From: Salinispora pacifica CNR114
Lineage (GTDB): Bacteria > Actinomycetota > Actinomycetes > Mycobacteriales > Micromonosporaceae
Length of the DNA: 36,320 nt
Assembly: GCF_000514775.1 (NCBI RefSeq)
Contig: NZ_AZWO01000044.1
Location: forward strand, 1 to 36,320
Direction of reading: 5' to 3'
Both the position numbers and the translations under genes were made by a program. Shown here piece after piece: positions 1-8,200 of the stretch. A model generated the notes under the pieces. That model was given only the letters and a program-made list of their open reading frames with translations, was not told where the DNA came from and did no database searches. The first letter of the stretch is position 1. Each line of letters begins with the position of its first letter.

Positions 1-84
1 AGACGACTGGGTTGATAGGCCGGAAATGTAAGCTCGGTAACGGGTTCAGTTGACCGGTACTAATAGGCCGAGGACTTGACTACT
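1..84 (+). rRNA. 23S ribosomal RNA, 3' end (partial)
   Basis: The first bases match the conserved 3' terminal domain of actinobacterial 23S rRNA, ending in the typical run around TAATAGGCCGAGGACTTGAC at positions 61-80. Only the last ~84 bases are in the window and the gene enters from the left edge. The exact mature 3' end is uncertain by several bases. It is followed after about 80 bases by the 5S gene, the normal bacterial order. Confidence 0.93.
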
Positions 85-165
85 AAGTTGCTACGCGTCC
101 ACTGTGTATCTCTTGGCAAGCAAACATTGCCTGTGGTGTTGGGTGTGTTTGATATGTCGATAAGT

Positions 166-283
166 GTTACGGCGGTCATGGCGGAGGGGAAACGCCCGGT
201 TACATTCCGAACCCGGAAGCTAAGCCCTCCAGCGCCGATGGTACTGCACTCGGGAGGGTGTGGGAGAGTAGGACACCGCCGGG
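166..283 (+). rRNA. rrf: 5S ribosomal RNA
   Basis: A complete 5S rRNA of about 117 bases. It begins GTTACGGCGG and ends GGACACCGCCGGG, so the 5' GGCGG pairs with the 3' CCGCC to close helix I. Internal landmarks are the CGAACCCGGAAG loop and the GGGAGAGTAGG segment. It is the last gene of the rRNA operon and is followed directly by a terminator. Confidence 0.95.
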
Positions 284-293
284 CAAAACTTTT

Positions 294-334
294 GTTGAGG
301 GCCGACCCTACCCGGGTCGGCCCTCAACGCTTTT
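294..334 (+). terminator. rRNA operon terminator
   Basis: A perfect 15-bp inverted repeat (arms 294-308 and 314-328, 5-base loop) is followed by GCTTTT. It lies 11 bases past the 5S end and is a textbook intrinsic terminator for the rRNA operon. Confidence 0.93.
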
Positions 335-339
335 CCCGC

Positions 340-868
340 CGGGCACACCACCCGGAAGACAGTCTCCGGATGTTCGGCCTGGCGCCGGCAGCGTGTCCGG
401 TTCGCCGGACCTCGTGACACATCGGTTCAGATCAGCCCGGATTTCGGGGGCACCTCGCGGTTTTGGATCAGAACGAGGGTCGGAGCTAACGAGTCGGAAC
501 GCCACGCCGACAGGTCCAGGCGGGCTCGCCTACCCGTACCCACTCCGGGTTGCCGGCCTGCGCGCCGGGCCCCGCCAACGTCGGCTGGGTGGGCTTGGAC
601 AGCGGTGGCGGCACGTGATCCAGCCGCCGGGCGGGCCCACCTCGCTGGGGGTTTGTCGCCTGCTCGTCGAACGTCGGTCGGCCCGACCGCACCCGGTTCT
701 CCGCGTCGCCGTCGTGGTCCGCCGGATCAGTGGCCGGGGGTGGTCTGTTCGCCGGCGGCCGAAGCGCTCAGCAGCTGCCGGCGACAACAGCGGCTCGGCC
801 ACCGTACGTCGGTGTCAGGAGCTGTGGTTGTCGGATGCCAACGAAGCTGTGTCGCCGATGACGAGGAA
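340..868. other. Gene-free stretch between rRNA operon and VanW gene
   Basis: No reading frame here has a credible start, ribosome binding site or recognisable protein. The long overlapping frames are arginine/proline-rich artefacts of GC-rich DNA. A minus-strand frame between about 486 and 740 reads like soluble protein (stretches such as RPTFDEQATNP and AGNPEWVRVGEPAW), so a decayed gene is possible, but I cannot name it. No tRNA, insertion sequence or repeat was seen. Confidence 0.5.
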
Positions 869-900
869 AGGGCCCTGCCGGGGCAATGCCGACAGGGCCC
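867..900 (-). terminator. Terminator of the VanW-family gene
   Basis: Read on the minus strand this is a 12-bp stem with one G-U pair (plus-strand arms 870-881 and 889-900, 7-base loop) followed by a short TTT. It lies about 23 bases beyond the stop codon of the VanW gene, so it probably ends that transcript. Confidence 0.8.
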
Positions 901-923
901 CTCAGTTCAGGTGAGGGCGGGGC

Positions 924-2804
924 TCAGGAGGGTTTCGGGCCGCAGATGAAGCGTGGCTCCGCGGAGTAGCGCCAGCTGAACTTCTCCCGCTTCGCCTCCT
1001 TGCCGTTCTTGTAGAACACCCGGTAGGCGTTCTGGCTGAACCCGTCGCTGCCGTTGGCGGCGATGCAGTCCGGGCCGGGCTCCAGATAGACCGTCTTCGG
1101 CTTGGTGATGTTGCTTCGGGGGCCGTACTCCGTCTTTACCTTGTCCCAGACCTTTGTGCTCCAGATCGAAACGGTGATCTTGTTCGACGTGTAGGAGGTG
1201 TCGATCAGGAGTCCGTACTCGGTGTTGTTGCGGAACTTGAAATCGAGATCTGGGTAGAAGATCGTGGACTCGATGACTGCCGGATAGCGGCTGAAATAGT
1301 ACGAGTGGGGCTTGTGCTCGACATCCTCCAGCCCCGCGTAGTAGGTGGCGTTGAAGAGCGTCGTGGTGAACTGCGAGACCCCGCCCCCGACTCCCGGCAC
1401 GAGCTTGCCATTGAGGATGACCGGAGCATCCTGGTAGCCCTTTGCGTAGTTTCGTTCGCCGGTGTGCTTGTTCAAGGAGAACGTCTCGCCGGGCAGCACC
1501 AGCGTGTTGTCGACGTCCTTGGCGGCAGTGATGATGTTCTGGCTGCGGGGCGAGGAGAGCCCGCCGGAGAACTGGGTGGTGAAGGTCGACACCTTCTCCT
1601 TGATGCCCAGGCCGGCCAACTTCTCCGTGGTGAGCTCCGGCTTCTTCGTTTCGAGTGTGCCGCTCACCCGGCGGTCGTCCGCCTGCGGCAGGACCGCGAG
1701 CAGAGCCTCCCCGAGGCCGTCGGCGTCCAGTTCCTTCCCGTTCTGGCTGTCGATGATCTTCGGCTTGCCGTCGGTGAGCGTCATCCGGGCGTTCTTCGGG
1801 GTCACCTCGACCTTGGCCAGGTCATCGCCGAGCGCGGAGCGGAGTCGTTTGACATCGACCTTCGCCGACAACGTGCCGGCCTCGTCGGCGGTGAACAGCA
1901 GGCTCTTCGCGATCGCCTCCGGCGGGATGCTCACCGAGCCCTGGTCCGTCGTCAGGGTTACCGGGGCCGCCACGGCCGGCTTCGCCAACTCGGTCACCAG
2001 CCGGTCCACCTCCTCGGCGGTGGTCACCGGGTATGTCTCGACCAGCGGAACGGTGACCGGATCGCCGCTCAACCAGCCCTCCCGAACCGCCTGCGCGGAC
2101 TGCTCCGGGTTGAGCTCCAGGCTGGGCTTCGGGTGGGTTGCCTTCGGGGTGAGGCCACTCCAGGTGATGCCGGGCATGGTCATCTCGCGGCCCTGGTCCC
2201 CCAAGACCTCCACGAGTGCCGCGTCGAGCTTCTCCACGTCCACCGTCGCCACCGGTGGCACCGCGCGGGAGCCGGCGAGGCGTTCGAAGACGTGCGCCTC
2301 CACCTGCATGGCGGCCCGCACAGTGGCCTCCACGTCAACCCGGAGACCCACCTCGGTCGGCACCAGTTCCGCGGTGTGTTGGCCGACGACCACCGGCAGG
2401 GGGGCGCTCAGCATGGCGGCCTGTTGTTCGACCGCCGCGTGCAGCTTCTCGACCGCGGCTGCCTGGCTCTGACCGCCGAGATCTGTACCGAGGACCGTCG
2501 TGCCACGGGGCACGTCACCGCCGTACGCGAAGACGCCGATGCCGACTGTGGAGGCGAGCACAACAGTGGTGACCCCGGTGGCAAGCAGCAACCAGGCGCG
2601 GCGCATCCGCCCCCCGCCCGGTGGAAAGGACCACTTCCCACCGGGCGGAAAGGACTTTTTGCCGCCAGTTAGAAAGGCCCACTTCCCGCCCCGTTGGCGG
2701 TTGACGGGTTCCGTCTCCTCAACGGGCCACTGCACCGCGGTTACCTGGACGGTGGGCCGGTCGTCGGCGGGCAGATCTTTGTCGCCGTACAGGGTCACAG
2801 TCAC
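924..2804 (-). CDS. VanW family membrane-anchored protein with peptidoglycan-binding-like domains
   Basis: A 626-residue protein with a cytoplasmic N-terminal tail (1-69), one membrane anchor (about 70-93) and a large extracellular part. The middle (about 100-400) resembles the YoaR-type putative peptidoglycan-binding domain (PG_binding_4), probably twice. The VanW domain lies at about 405-540, with the family signature around LPGETFSLN, then VPGVGGGVSQ and TTLFNA. VanW proteins occur in vancomycin-resistance clusters but have no proven reaction; a cell-wall role is inferred. The tail carries three 8-residue repeats. The first GTG (2804) overlaps the best Shine-Dalgarno (GAGG), which fits the second GTG at 2798 better, so the protein may be two residues shorter. 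It is monocistronic, with its own terminator, and divergent from the NudC gene. Confidence 0.9.
   Translation of the reverse strand: MTVTLYGDKDLPADDRPTVQVTAVQWPVEETEPVNRQRGGKWAFLTGGKKSFPPGGKWSFPPGGGRMRRAWLLLATGVTTVVLASTVGIGVFAYGGDVPRGTTVLGTDLGGQSQAAAVEKLHAAVEQQAAMLSAPLPVVVGQHTAELVPTEVGLRVDVEATVRAAMQVEAHVFERLAGSRAVPPVATVDVEKLDAALVEVLGDQGREMTMPGITWSGLTPKATHPKPSLELNPEQSAQAVREGWLSGDPVTVPLVETYPVTTAEEVDRLVTELAKPAVAAPVTLTTDQGSVSIPPEAIAKSLLFTADEAGTLSAKVDVKRLRSALGDDLAKVEVTPKNARMTLTDGKPKIIDSQNGKELDADGLGEALLAVLPQADDRRVSGTLETKKPELTTEKLAGLGIKEKVSTFTTQFSGGLSSPRSQNIITAAKDVDNTLVLPGETFSLNKHTGERNYAKGYQDAPVILNGKLVPGVGGGVSQFTTTLFNATYYAGLEDVEHKPHSYYFSRYPAVIESTIFYPDLDFKFRNNTEYGLLIDTSYTSNKITVSIWSTKVWDKVKTEYGPRSNITKPKTVYLEPGPDCIAANGSDGFSQNAYRVFYKNGKEAKREKFSWRYSAEPRFICGPKPS
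2619..2690 (-). repeat. Three 24-bp coding repeats (8-residue unit) in VanW protein tail
   Basis: Residues 39-62 of the VanW protein are three consecutive 8-residue units, GGKWAFLT, GGKKSFPP and GGKWSFPP, encoded by three 24-bp units and followed by GGGR. The segment is cytoplasmic, basic and just before the membrane anchor. Confidence 0.85.
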
Positions 2805-3008
2805 CTCGACTAGGGGCGTCGCGCTCGGGCGGTCATCACACCCGGAAGGAAACTACGGTAACCAACATGTGCCCGTGGCGGCAGGTCGTGTCCTGCGTCG
2901 CGTGTCGCGTCTTCCCGATCCTCGCGGGTCGGCCCGGACGTGCGACGGCGGCGGGCGAGATGGTGCCGCCCCGCACCCGGTAGAACGGGGTTCCGTACGG
3001 TGGGGTCC

Positions 3009-3950
3009 ATGCGGGAGGACGAGGTGGCCCTGGCGTACGGCGGTGGTTGGGTGGACCGGGCCGGTGCCCTCCGCGCCGATCCGGAACGGCTGGCGAAACT
3101 GCTGGGCGCGGCAAACACCAGGGTGCTGCCGCTGTGGCAGGACCACTGCCTGGTCAACGAGGCGGTGTCGGTGCAACTGAGCGGTGACGCGGCGGCGCGG
3201 GCCCGCGCCGCCGCAGCGGAGACGGTCTTCCTCGGGTTCGCGGCGGGGCGGGCAGTCTTCGCGGTGGACCTGTCCGAGCTCACTGAGGACGCCGCACTGG
3301 CGGCCGCCGGGGCGACTCGGGTGGTGGGGGTGCGCGGGCTCGTCGGGCGGCTATCCCCGGCCGAGGCGGCCATCCAGGGGTACGCGCGTGGCCTGCTGCA
3401 CTGGCACCGGCAGCAACGGTACTGCGGCGCGTGCGGTGGGGCGACCAACGCCCAAGATGCCGGGCATGCCCGGCGGTGCACGGATCCGGGCTGTGCCCGG
3501 CTGTACTTTCCCCGGATCGAGCCCGCCATCATTGTGCTGGTGGAGTCAGCTGGCTCGCCCGGCCGCTGCCTGTTGGCCCGGCACGCCGGGGCGGCTGAGA
3601 ACGCGTTTTCGACCCTCGCCGGCTTCGTCGAGGTGGGGGAGACGCTGGAAGACGCGGTCCGGCGCGAGGTGGCCGAAGAAGCGGGCGTCGTGGTGACGGA
3701 CGTGGCGTACCAGGGGTCGCAGGCCTGGCCCTTTCCGGCGGGGCTGATGGTGGGCTTCCGGGCCACCGCCGAATCCGACGAGATCCGGGTGGACGGGGTC
3801 GAGCTGCTGGAGGCGCGCTGGTTCACTCCCGCCGAGCTGCGTCGGCGGGCGGTGGCAGGCCATCGGCTCGGCCGGCCGGACTCGATCGGCCACCAGCTGC
3901 TCAGCGACTGGCTGGCTGAGGACGAAGCAGCCGGGTCAGCTCCCCGCTGA
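3009..3950 (+). CDS. nudC: NAD(+)/NADH diphosphatase (NudC-type Nudix hydrolase)
   Basis: Predicted cytoplasmic Nudix hydrolase that splits NADH or NAD into NMN(H) and AMP; NudC enzymes can also remove NAD caps from RNA. The 313-residue product has an N-terminal NudC domain and a zinc ribbon (C139, C142, C157, C162). The Nudix box spans residues 205-227 and starts GFVEVGE, with REVAEEAG at its end. The downstream motif SQAWPFP (237-243) is the NudC-specific SQPWPFP signature with one change. I chose the ATG at 3009 because homology starts near there; the upstream in-frame extension from 2940 is arginine-rich and unlikely. Its 3' end overlaps the convergent flippase gene by 15 bases. Confidence 0.93.
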   Translation: MREDEVALAYGGGWVDRAGALRADPERLAKLLGAANTRVLPLWQDHCLVNEAVSVQLSGDAAARARAAAAETVFLGFAAGRAVFAVDLSELTEDAALAAAGATRVVGVRGLVGRLSPAEAAIQGYARGLLHWHRQQRYCGACGGATNAQDAGHARRCTDPGCARLYFPRIEPAIIVLVESAGSPGRCLLARHAGAAENAFSTLAGFVEVGETLEDAVRREVAEEAGVVVTDVAYQGSQAWPFPAGLMVGFRATAESDEIRVDGVELLEARWFTPAELRRRAVAGHRLGRPDSIGHQLLSDWLAEDEAAGSAPR

Positions 3951-5207
3951 CGCCCGCCGTGGTGCCGGAACCCGCGGGTCGGCACGCGCTGGGGTCGACC
4001 GCCACGTGCGGAGCGTCATGACCAGGGTCGTGGTCACGGCGGCTCCCAGGGTGGGCCAGAGCAACCCGGCGACGGTCCGTGGCGCGGTCCACAGCGCGAC
4101 CGTCGCCAGCAGGACGCTGCCCACCCAGAGCGGCGCGGCGGGCCAGCGGACACCAGTGGCGACCGCCGCGTTTAACAGGACGAAGACGACGGCCCAGAGC
4201 GCTCCGACCGCGGCGAAGAGCGGCGCTAGGGGGCCCAGGTGGGTGTAGTTCGGGCCGCCGGCGAGTTGGAAGGCCAGGGCGCCGGCGAACGTCGAGCCGA
4301 GAATCAGCAGTACGCCGCAGCCGGCGGTCACGGCGAGCGTGACGGCCCGACTGAATCGATCGTCGCGGGCCAGCCGGGGTAGGGCGAGCACGGTGGCGAC
4401 CTGCGGCGCCCACAGCGCGCCCTTGGTCAACACCGTACCCACCGCGTACCCGCCGGAGTCGTCGACCGGCAGTAGCTGACGGGCGAGGAAGAGGTCCACG
4501 TAGGAGACGACGAGCATGGCGAGCATCGCGGTGCAGCCGGTCAGGATCTGGCCGGCGTTCAGCGGTGGTGCCGTGGAGGGGGTCCGCGGGACGGCCGACC
4601 GGGCCAGGGCGGCCAGCCCGACCGGGGTGAGCGCGGCGGTCCCGGCGCCGAGCAGCAGGGCTCCGGTTGGGCCGGCGTCCAGCAGCAGACCGACCAGCAC
4701 TCCGCCGTACCGGCCGGCGGCCAGCAGTCCCATGGCGATGGCCAGTCGAACGAACCGTTGCCCGCCCTGGAGTTCCCCCAACGTCCGGCAGGAGAGCACG
4801 ATGGCGGCCGTGATGACCGCGGAGAGGAGGAGCACCTCGACCGGAAGACGCAAGCCTTTGCCGAGTAACGGGGTGGCGATAATCAGGGCGGACGCGCAGA
4901 GGGCGGCGGTCAACAGGGCTGCGCGGCGGGTCTGGGTGGGGCCGTGCTTCGCGTGGTGCACGGCGACGGCGAGCTGTAGGCCGAACCCCGGCACACTCGC
5001 GATGGCGATCAGGCCGAGCGCGGTGGCGAGCGCGCTGAGCTCGGCGGAGTCGAGCTGGCGGGCGGCCAGTACCGGGGCCAGGTAGGCGAGTCCGTTGCCC
5101 AGCAGCCCCGCGGCGGTCACGGCTAGGCCGGCGGTGCCGAGTGCCCGGACGCCGGTGCTCGGGGCACGCGTCCCCGAGCCGTCCACATCGTTGGTTCGCC
5201 GGCTCAC
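3936..5207 (-). CDS. Polysaccharide flippase-like membrane protein (MATE/MVF-type)
   Basis: A 423-residue integral membrane protein with about 12 hydrophobic helices, resembling flippases of the multidrug/oligosaccharidyl-lipid/polysaccharide (MOP) superfamily that move lipid-linked sugars across the membrane. The GTG start at 5207 overlaps the stop of the upstream AftD-like gene by four bases (GTGA), the usual sign of translational coupling. The longer upstream reading frame lies inside that gene and is discarded. The coupling suggests that it delivers lipid-linked substrate or product to the arabinosyltransferase; this is inferred from position only. Substrate unknown. Confidence 0.8.
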   Translation of the reverse strand: MSRRTNDVDGSGTRAPSTGVRALGTAGLAVTAAGLLGNGLAYLAPVLAARQLDSAELSALATALGLIAIASVPGFGLQLAVAVHHAKHGPTQTRRAALLTAALCASALIIATPLLGKGLRLPVEVLLLSAVITAAIVLSCRTLGELQGGQRFVRLAIAMGLLAAGRYGGVLVGLLLDAGPTGALLLGAGTAALTPVGLAALARSAVPRTPSTAPPLNAGQILTGCTAMLAMLVVSYVDLFLARQLLPVDDSGGYAVGTVLTKGALWAPQVATVLALPRLARDDRFSRAVTLAVTAGCGVLLILGSTFAGALAFQLAGGPNYTHLGPLAPLFAAVGALWAVVFVLLNAAVATGVRWPAAPLWVGSVLLATVALWTAPRTVAGLLWPTLGAAVTTTLVMTLRTWRSTPARADPRVPAPRRASAGS

Positions 5208-8200
5208 ACGGCTTCCGAGGGGTCGGATTCCCGCCGGGAGGCGTCCGGGGCGGCGGCGCCCGGCGACTGCATGGGCACCTCCACCGCCGGGGGCACCGGA
5301 TCGGGGCGCTGGGGAGCGCGGTGGACGGACCGGTGTCGAAGGCAGGTCGACAGCCAGAGGCAGCCGAGGGCGAGAACCATCAGAAGCTGCGGAAGGGCGG
5401 CGGTGTGCCGCTGTGTGGCGTCCAGGTACGCCCACCCGGCGAGCAGGACGAGGGCGGCGGGAAGCCAGGACTCGACGAACCGGGGGGCGAGCCGTACCCA
5501 GCGGGGGTCGGTCGGCCGCGGTTCGCGTAGCGCACCGGGGAGGGCGAGGAGGACTCCAGCGGCGACGAGTGCCCCGCCGACGAGGCCGCCGAGCAGGATC
5601 AGGGCGGTCGCGCCGACCGCCAGCAGGGGCAGCGAGCGGGGGGCCCGGCGTCGCGGTCGCCGGGTCGGCCGGGCCGGGCCGCCGCCGCGGCGTTCGGGGA
5701 GCAGCGCGAGAAGCGTGACGCCCAGGAGTAGGACGCCTCCGGTCAGGAGCGCCACCTGGTACGGGCGGTCCGGGGTGAAGCGTAGGACGACCTCGCCCGC
5801 GGCGCCGGCGGGTAGCATCCAGCCCTGCTGCCAGCCGTCAACGACCACGGGGCGTAGCGGCTCGCCGGCGAGCGTGGCCTGCCAGCCCCGGTTGGTGTTC
5901 TCCCGCACCGCGAGTAGCCGTTCGGCGGCGTGCCCGGCGACCTGTACCCGCCGCTCGGTCGCATCCCAGGCGGTGACCTGGAGGGCGCTCGGGCCCGTCA
6001 CGTCCGTGGGCTGCTGCGGTACGAGAGCGACCCGGGTCGGCGTGGCGAACTGGCTGGCGGCGGCGACGAGGCGGTGCTCGGCGGCGTCGAGCGGTAACTC
6101 GGTGTCGGTGCCGCACGGCTCGGCCGGCACCTCCCGCAATTCCAGGAGGTCCCGCATCGTGCCGCGTAGGGCGGTGGTTACGGTCTCTTCGCCGATCGTC
6201 AGCGTTGGACCGGAGCCGCAGTCCAGCGTCAACGGCGCGTCCAGGTCTGCTGGGCTGGCAGGGGCGCCCGGAAGCACCGTGAGCTCGCCGACCGCGATCG
6301 GCAGGGGTTCGGGCAACCGAAATCCGTACGGATCGATGCTGGTGATGGAGGGCTGGTCGAGGAACTGGATGGTGAGCTCTTTGGTGCGGATCGGCGGATC
6401 CAGGGTCAACACTCCGTCCTCGCTGAGCAGACCGCCGCGGATGCCATCGTCGGCGATCACCCGCACGCTGCCGAGCCGGGTGGCTGCGACGGCCGGGTCG
6501 ACGGCGAACCGGAGGCCGTCGATCACCTGGGTCTTCAGCCAGGTGAGGCGCAGGATCGGGGCGTCGTCGCTGAGCGCCGGTGACCAGCTGGTGGCCGGGT
6601 CCCCGTCCAATACCGCGCCGGGGCGGCGGGTCGGATGCGGGACGCCGGTTGACGAGGCGCTCACCTCGGGCGCCAGACCCAGTGCCTGTGCGGCGGTCAC
6701 CGCCTGGTCGAGGACCGCGTGCAGGGCAGCGCCGTCCATCGGGCGGGCCCACAGCTGCGGGTCGTAGGTTCCGGCAGCGGGCAGGATGAGCGTACGGTCG
6801 ATCGTGCGTCCATCCTCCGAGCCGCGGATCGCGTTGGTGGAACAGGCCGGTTTCCCGTCCACCTGGAAGCAGGCGGGCGTGCGGGGATCCGCGGAGACGA
6901 CGACGGCCGGTGGTTGGTCGGTGGCGGGTGCTTCCGGCAGCCGGAGGGTGCGACTGGTCTGGATGCCCGGGATGCTGATCTCGGAGATCCCCACCACCCC
7001 GGCACCGAGCGGACGGAGGGCGAAGGTGTCGTCGATGGAGATGTGGACGCGTCGGGTGGCGTGGCTGCCGTCCAGGTCGAAGATCATTCGATCGCCGAAG
7101 CTCTCCACGGTCTGGCTCTCGTACCCGGCGGTGACGGTCGCCGTGGTCGGCACCACGTCCGCGGTCAGGTCGAAGCTGAGCTCGACTCTGGTGACGTTGG
7201 TCGGGTTCTCCAGCGTTATCTCTATCCATTGTCGATCGCCGCGGTGGTGCGGGGCGGACTGCCAGGAGGTCGTCGGGTCACCGTCCATGGCCGCGTACGG
7301 CTGGTGCTCGGAGCGGTTCCCGCCAGGAATGTCGACCTGTGCGCGTGCCGTAGCTGCGCGAATCGAGCTGATGCCCGCATACTCAGCCACTGTGGACCAG
7401 TCCGGGGCCCAGTCGGGCAGGTAGTCGTGCGCGGGGGCCGACGGCGCGAGGGGCTCGTCGGCGGTATGGGTCTGCGAGACGTTGTCCTGGGACCGACCGA
7501 AGGAGACCTCGCGGCGCCGCAGTCCGTCGGTCATCGCCACCGGACCGTAGCCGTCGCCGGCTTCCGCGTCGCCGGCCAGGACTGTGGGGGCGGGACTCAG
7601 CAGGCCCGCCGCCGCGAGGTCGAGCAGGGACTCCGGGCCACCGACGACGGTCGCGACATCCCTCCGGTCGTAGGCGACTACCGGCTCCACCCGGCGGTTG
7701 ACCTGGTAGACCTCAAGTGCCCGGGCGGGCACGTCGAGCCCCTGGTCGCGCCGCTCGTCCACCGCCTCCGGCCCACCCCGGACCGGGCCGAAGGTGGTGA
7801 CCCGGGTCAGCCCCGGTGAGCGCTGCAGGGCCTGGCGAACCACGGCGGGGCGGGTCGTGTCGGAGCGACCGTGGTCGAGGTCGGCGCGGAACAGCACGTG
7901 GCTGATCCCGGAGCGGGCGAGAAGGTCGGCGAGGCCCGCCGAGCCGGCGCCGGAGCTGAGCGTGGCTTCGATCGCGTCCAGGAGTCGGATGGTGGTGGGC
8001 GGGGTGAAGGGGATCGAGTTGCGTACCGCCCAGCTGCTCTCCAACAGCGGTTGGACGATCTCGTCGGTGGTGCTGCCCCAGTCGTAGGCGGGACGGCGAG
8101 CCCCGGGTACGACGAGCACCCGTCCCGGACCGGTGTTCGCGTCCAGCCAGTCGGCGGCGTCCTGCCAGTACTGCGGTACTACCCGCGCGCTTCCCGGAGT

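Noticed and set aside
258..914. Long plus-strand frame of 218 codons across the 5S end and the rRNA terminator
   Set aside because: It runs through the 5S gene and a terminator, is arginine/proline-rich and has no ribosome site: a GC-rich artefact.
1305..2672. 455-codon plus-strand frame within the VanW gene
   Set aside because: Shadow of the minus-strand gene; no recognisable domain or start site.
2810..3985. 391-codon frame antisense to the NudC gene
   Set aside because: Entirely antisense to a recognised gene with a full motif set; composition (Ala/Ser/Arg) is typical of a shadow frame.
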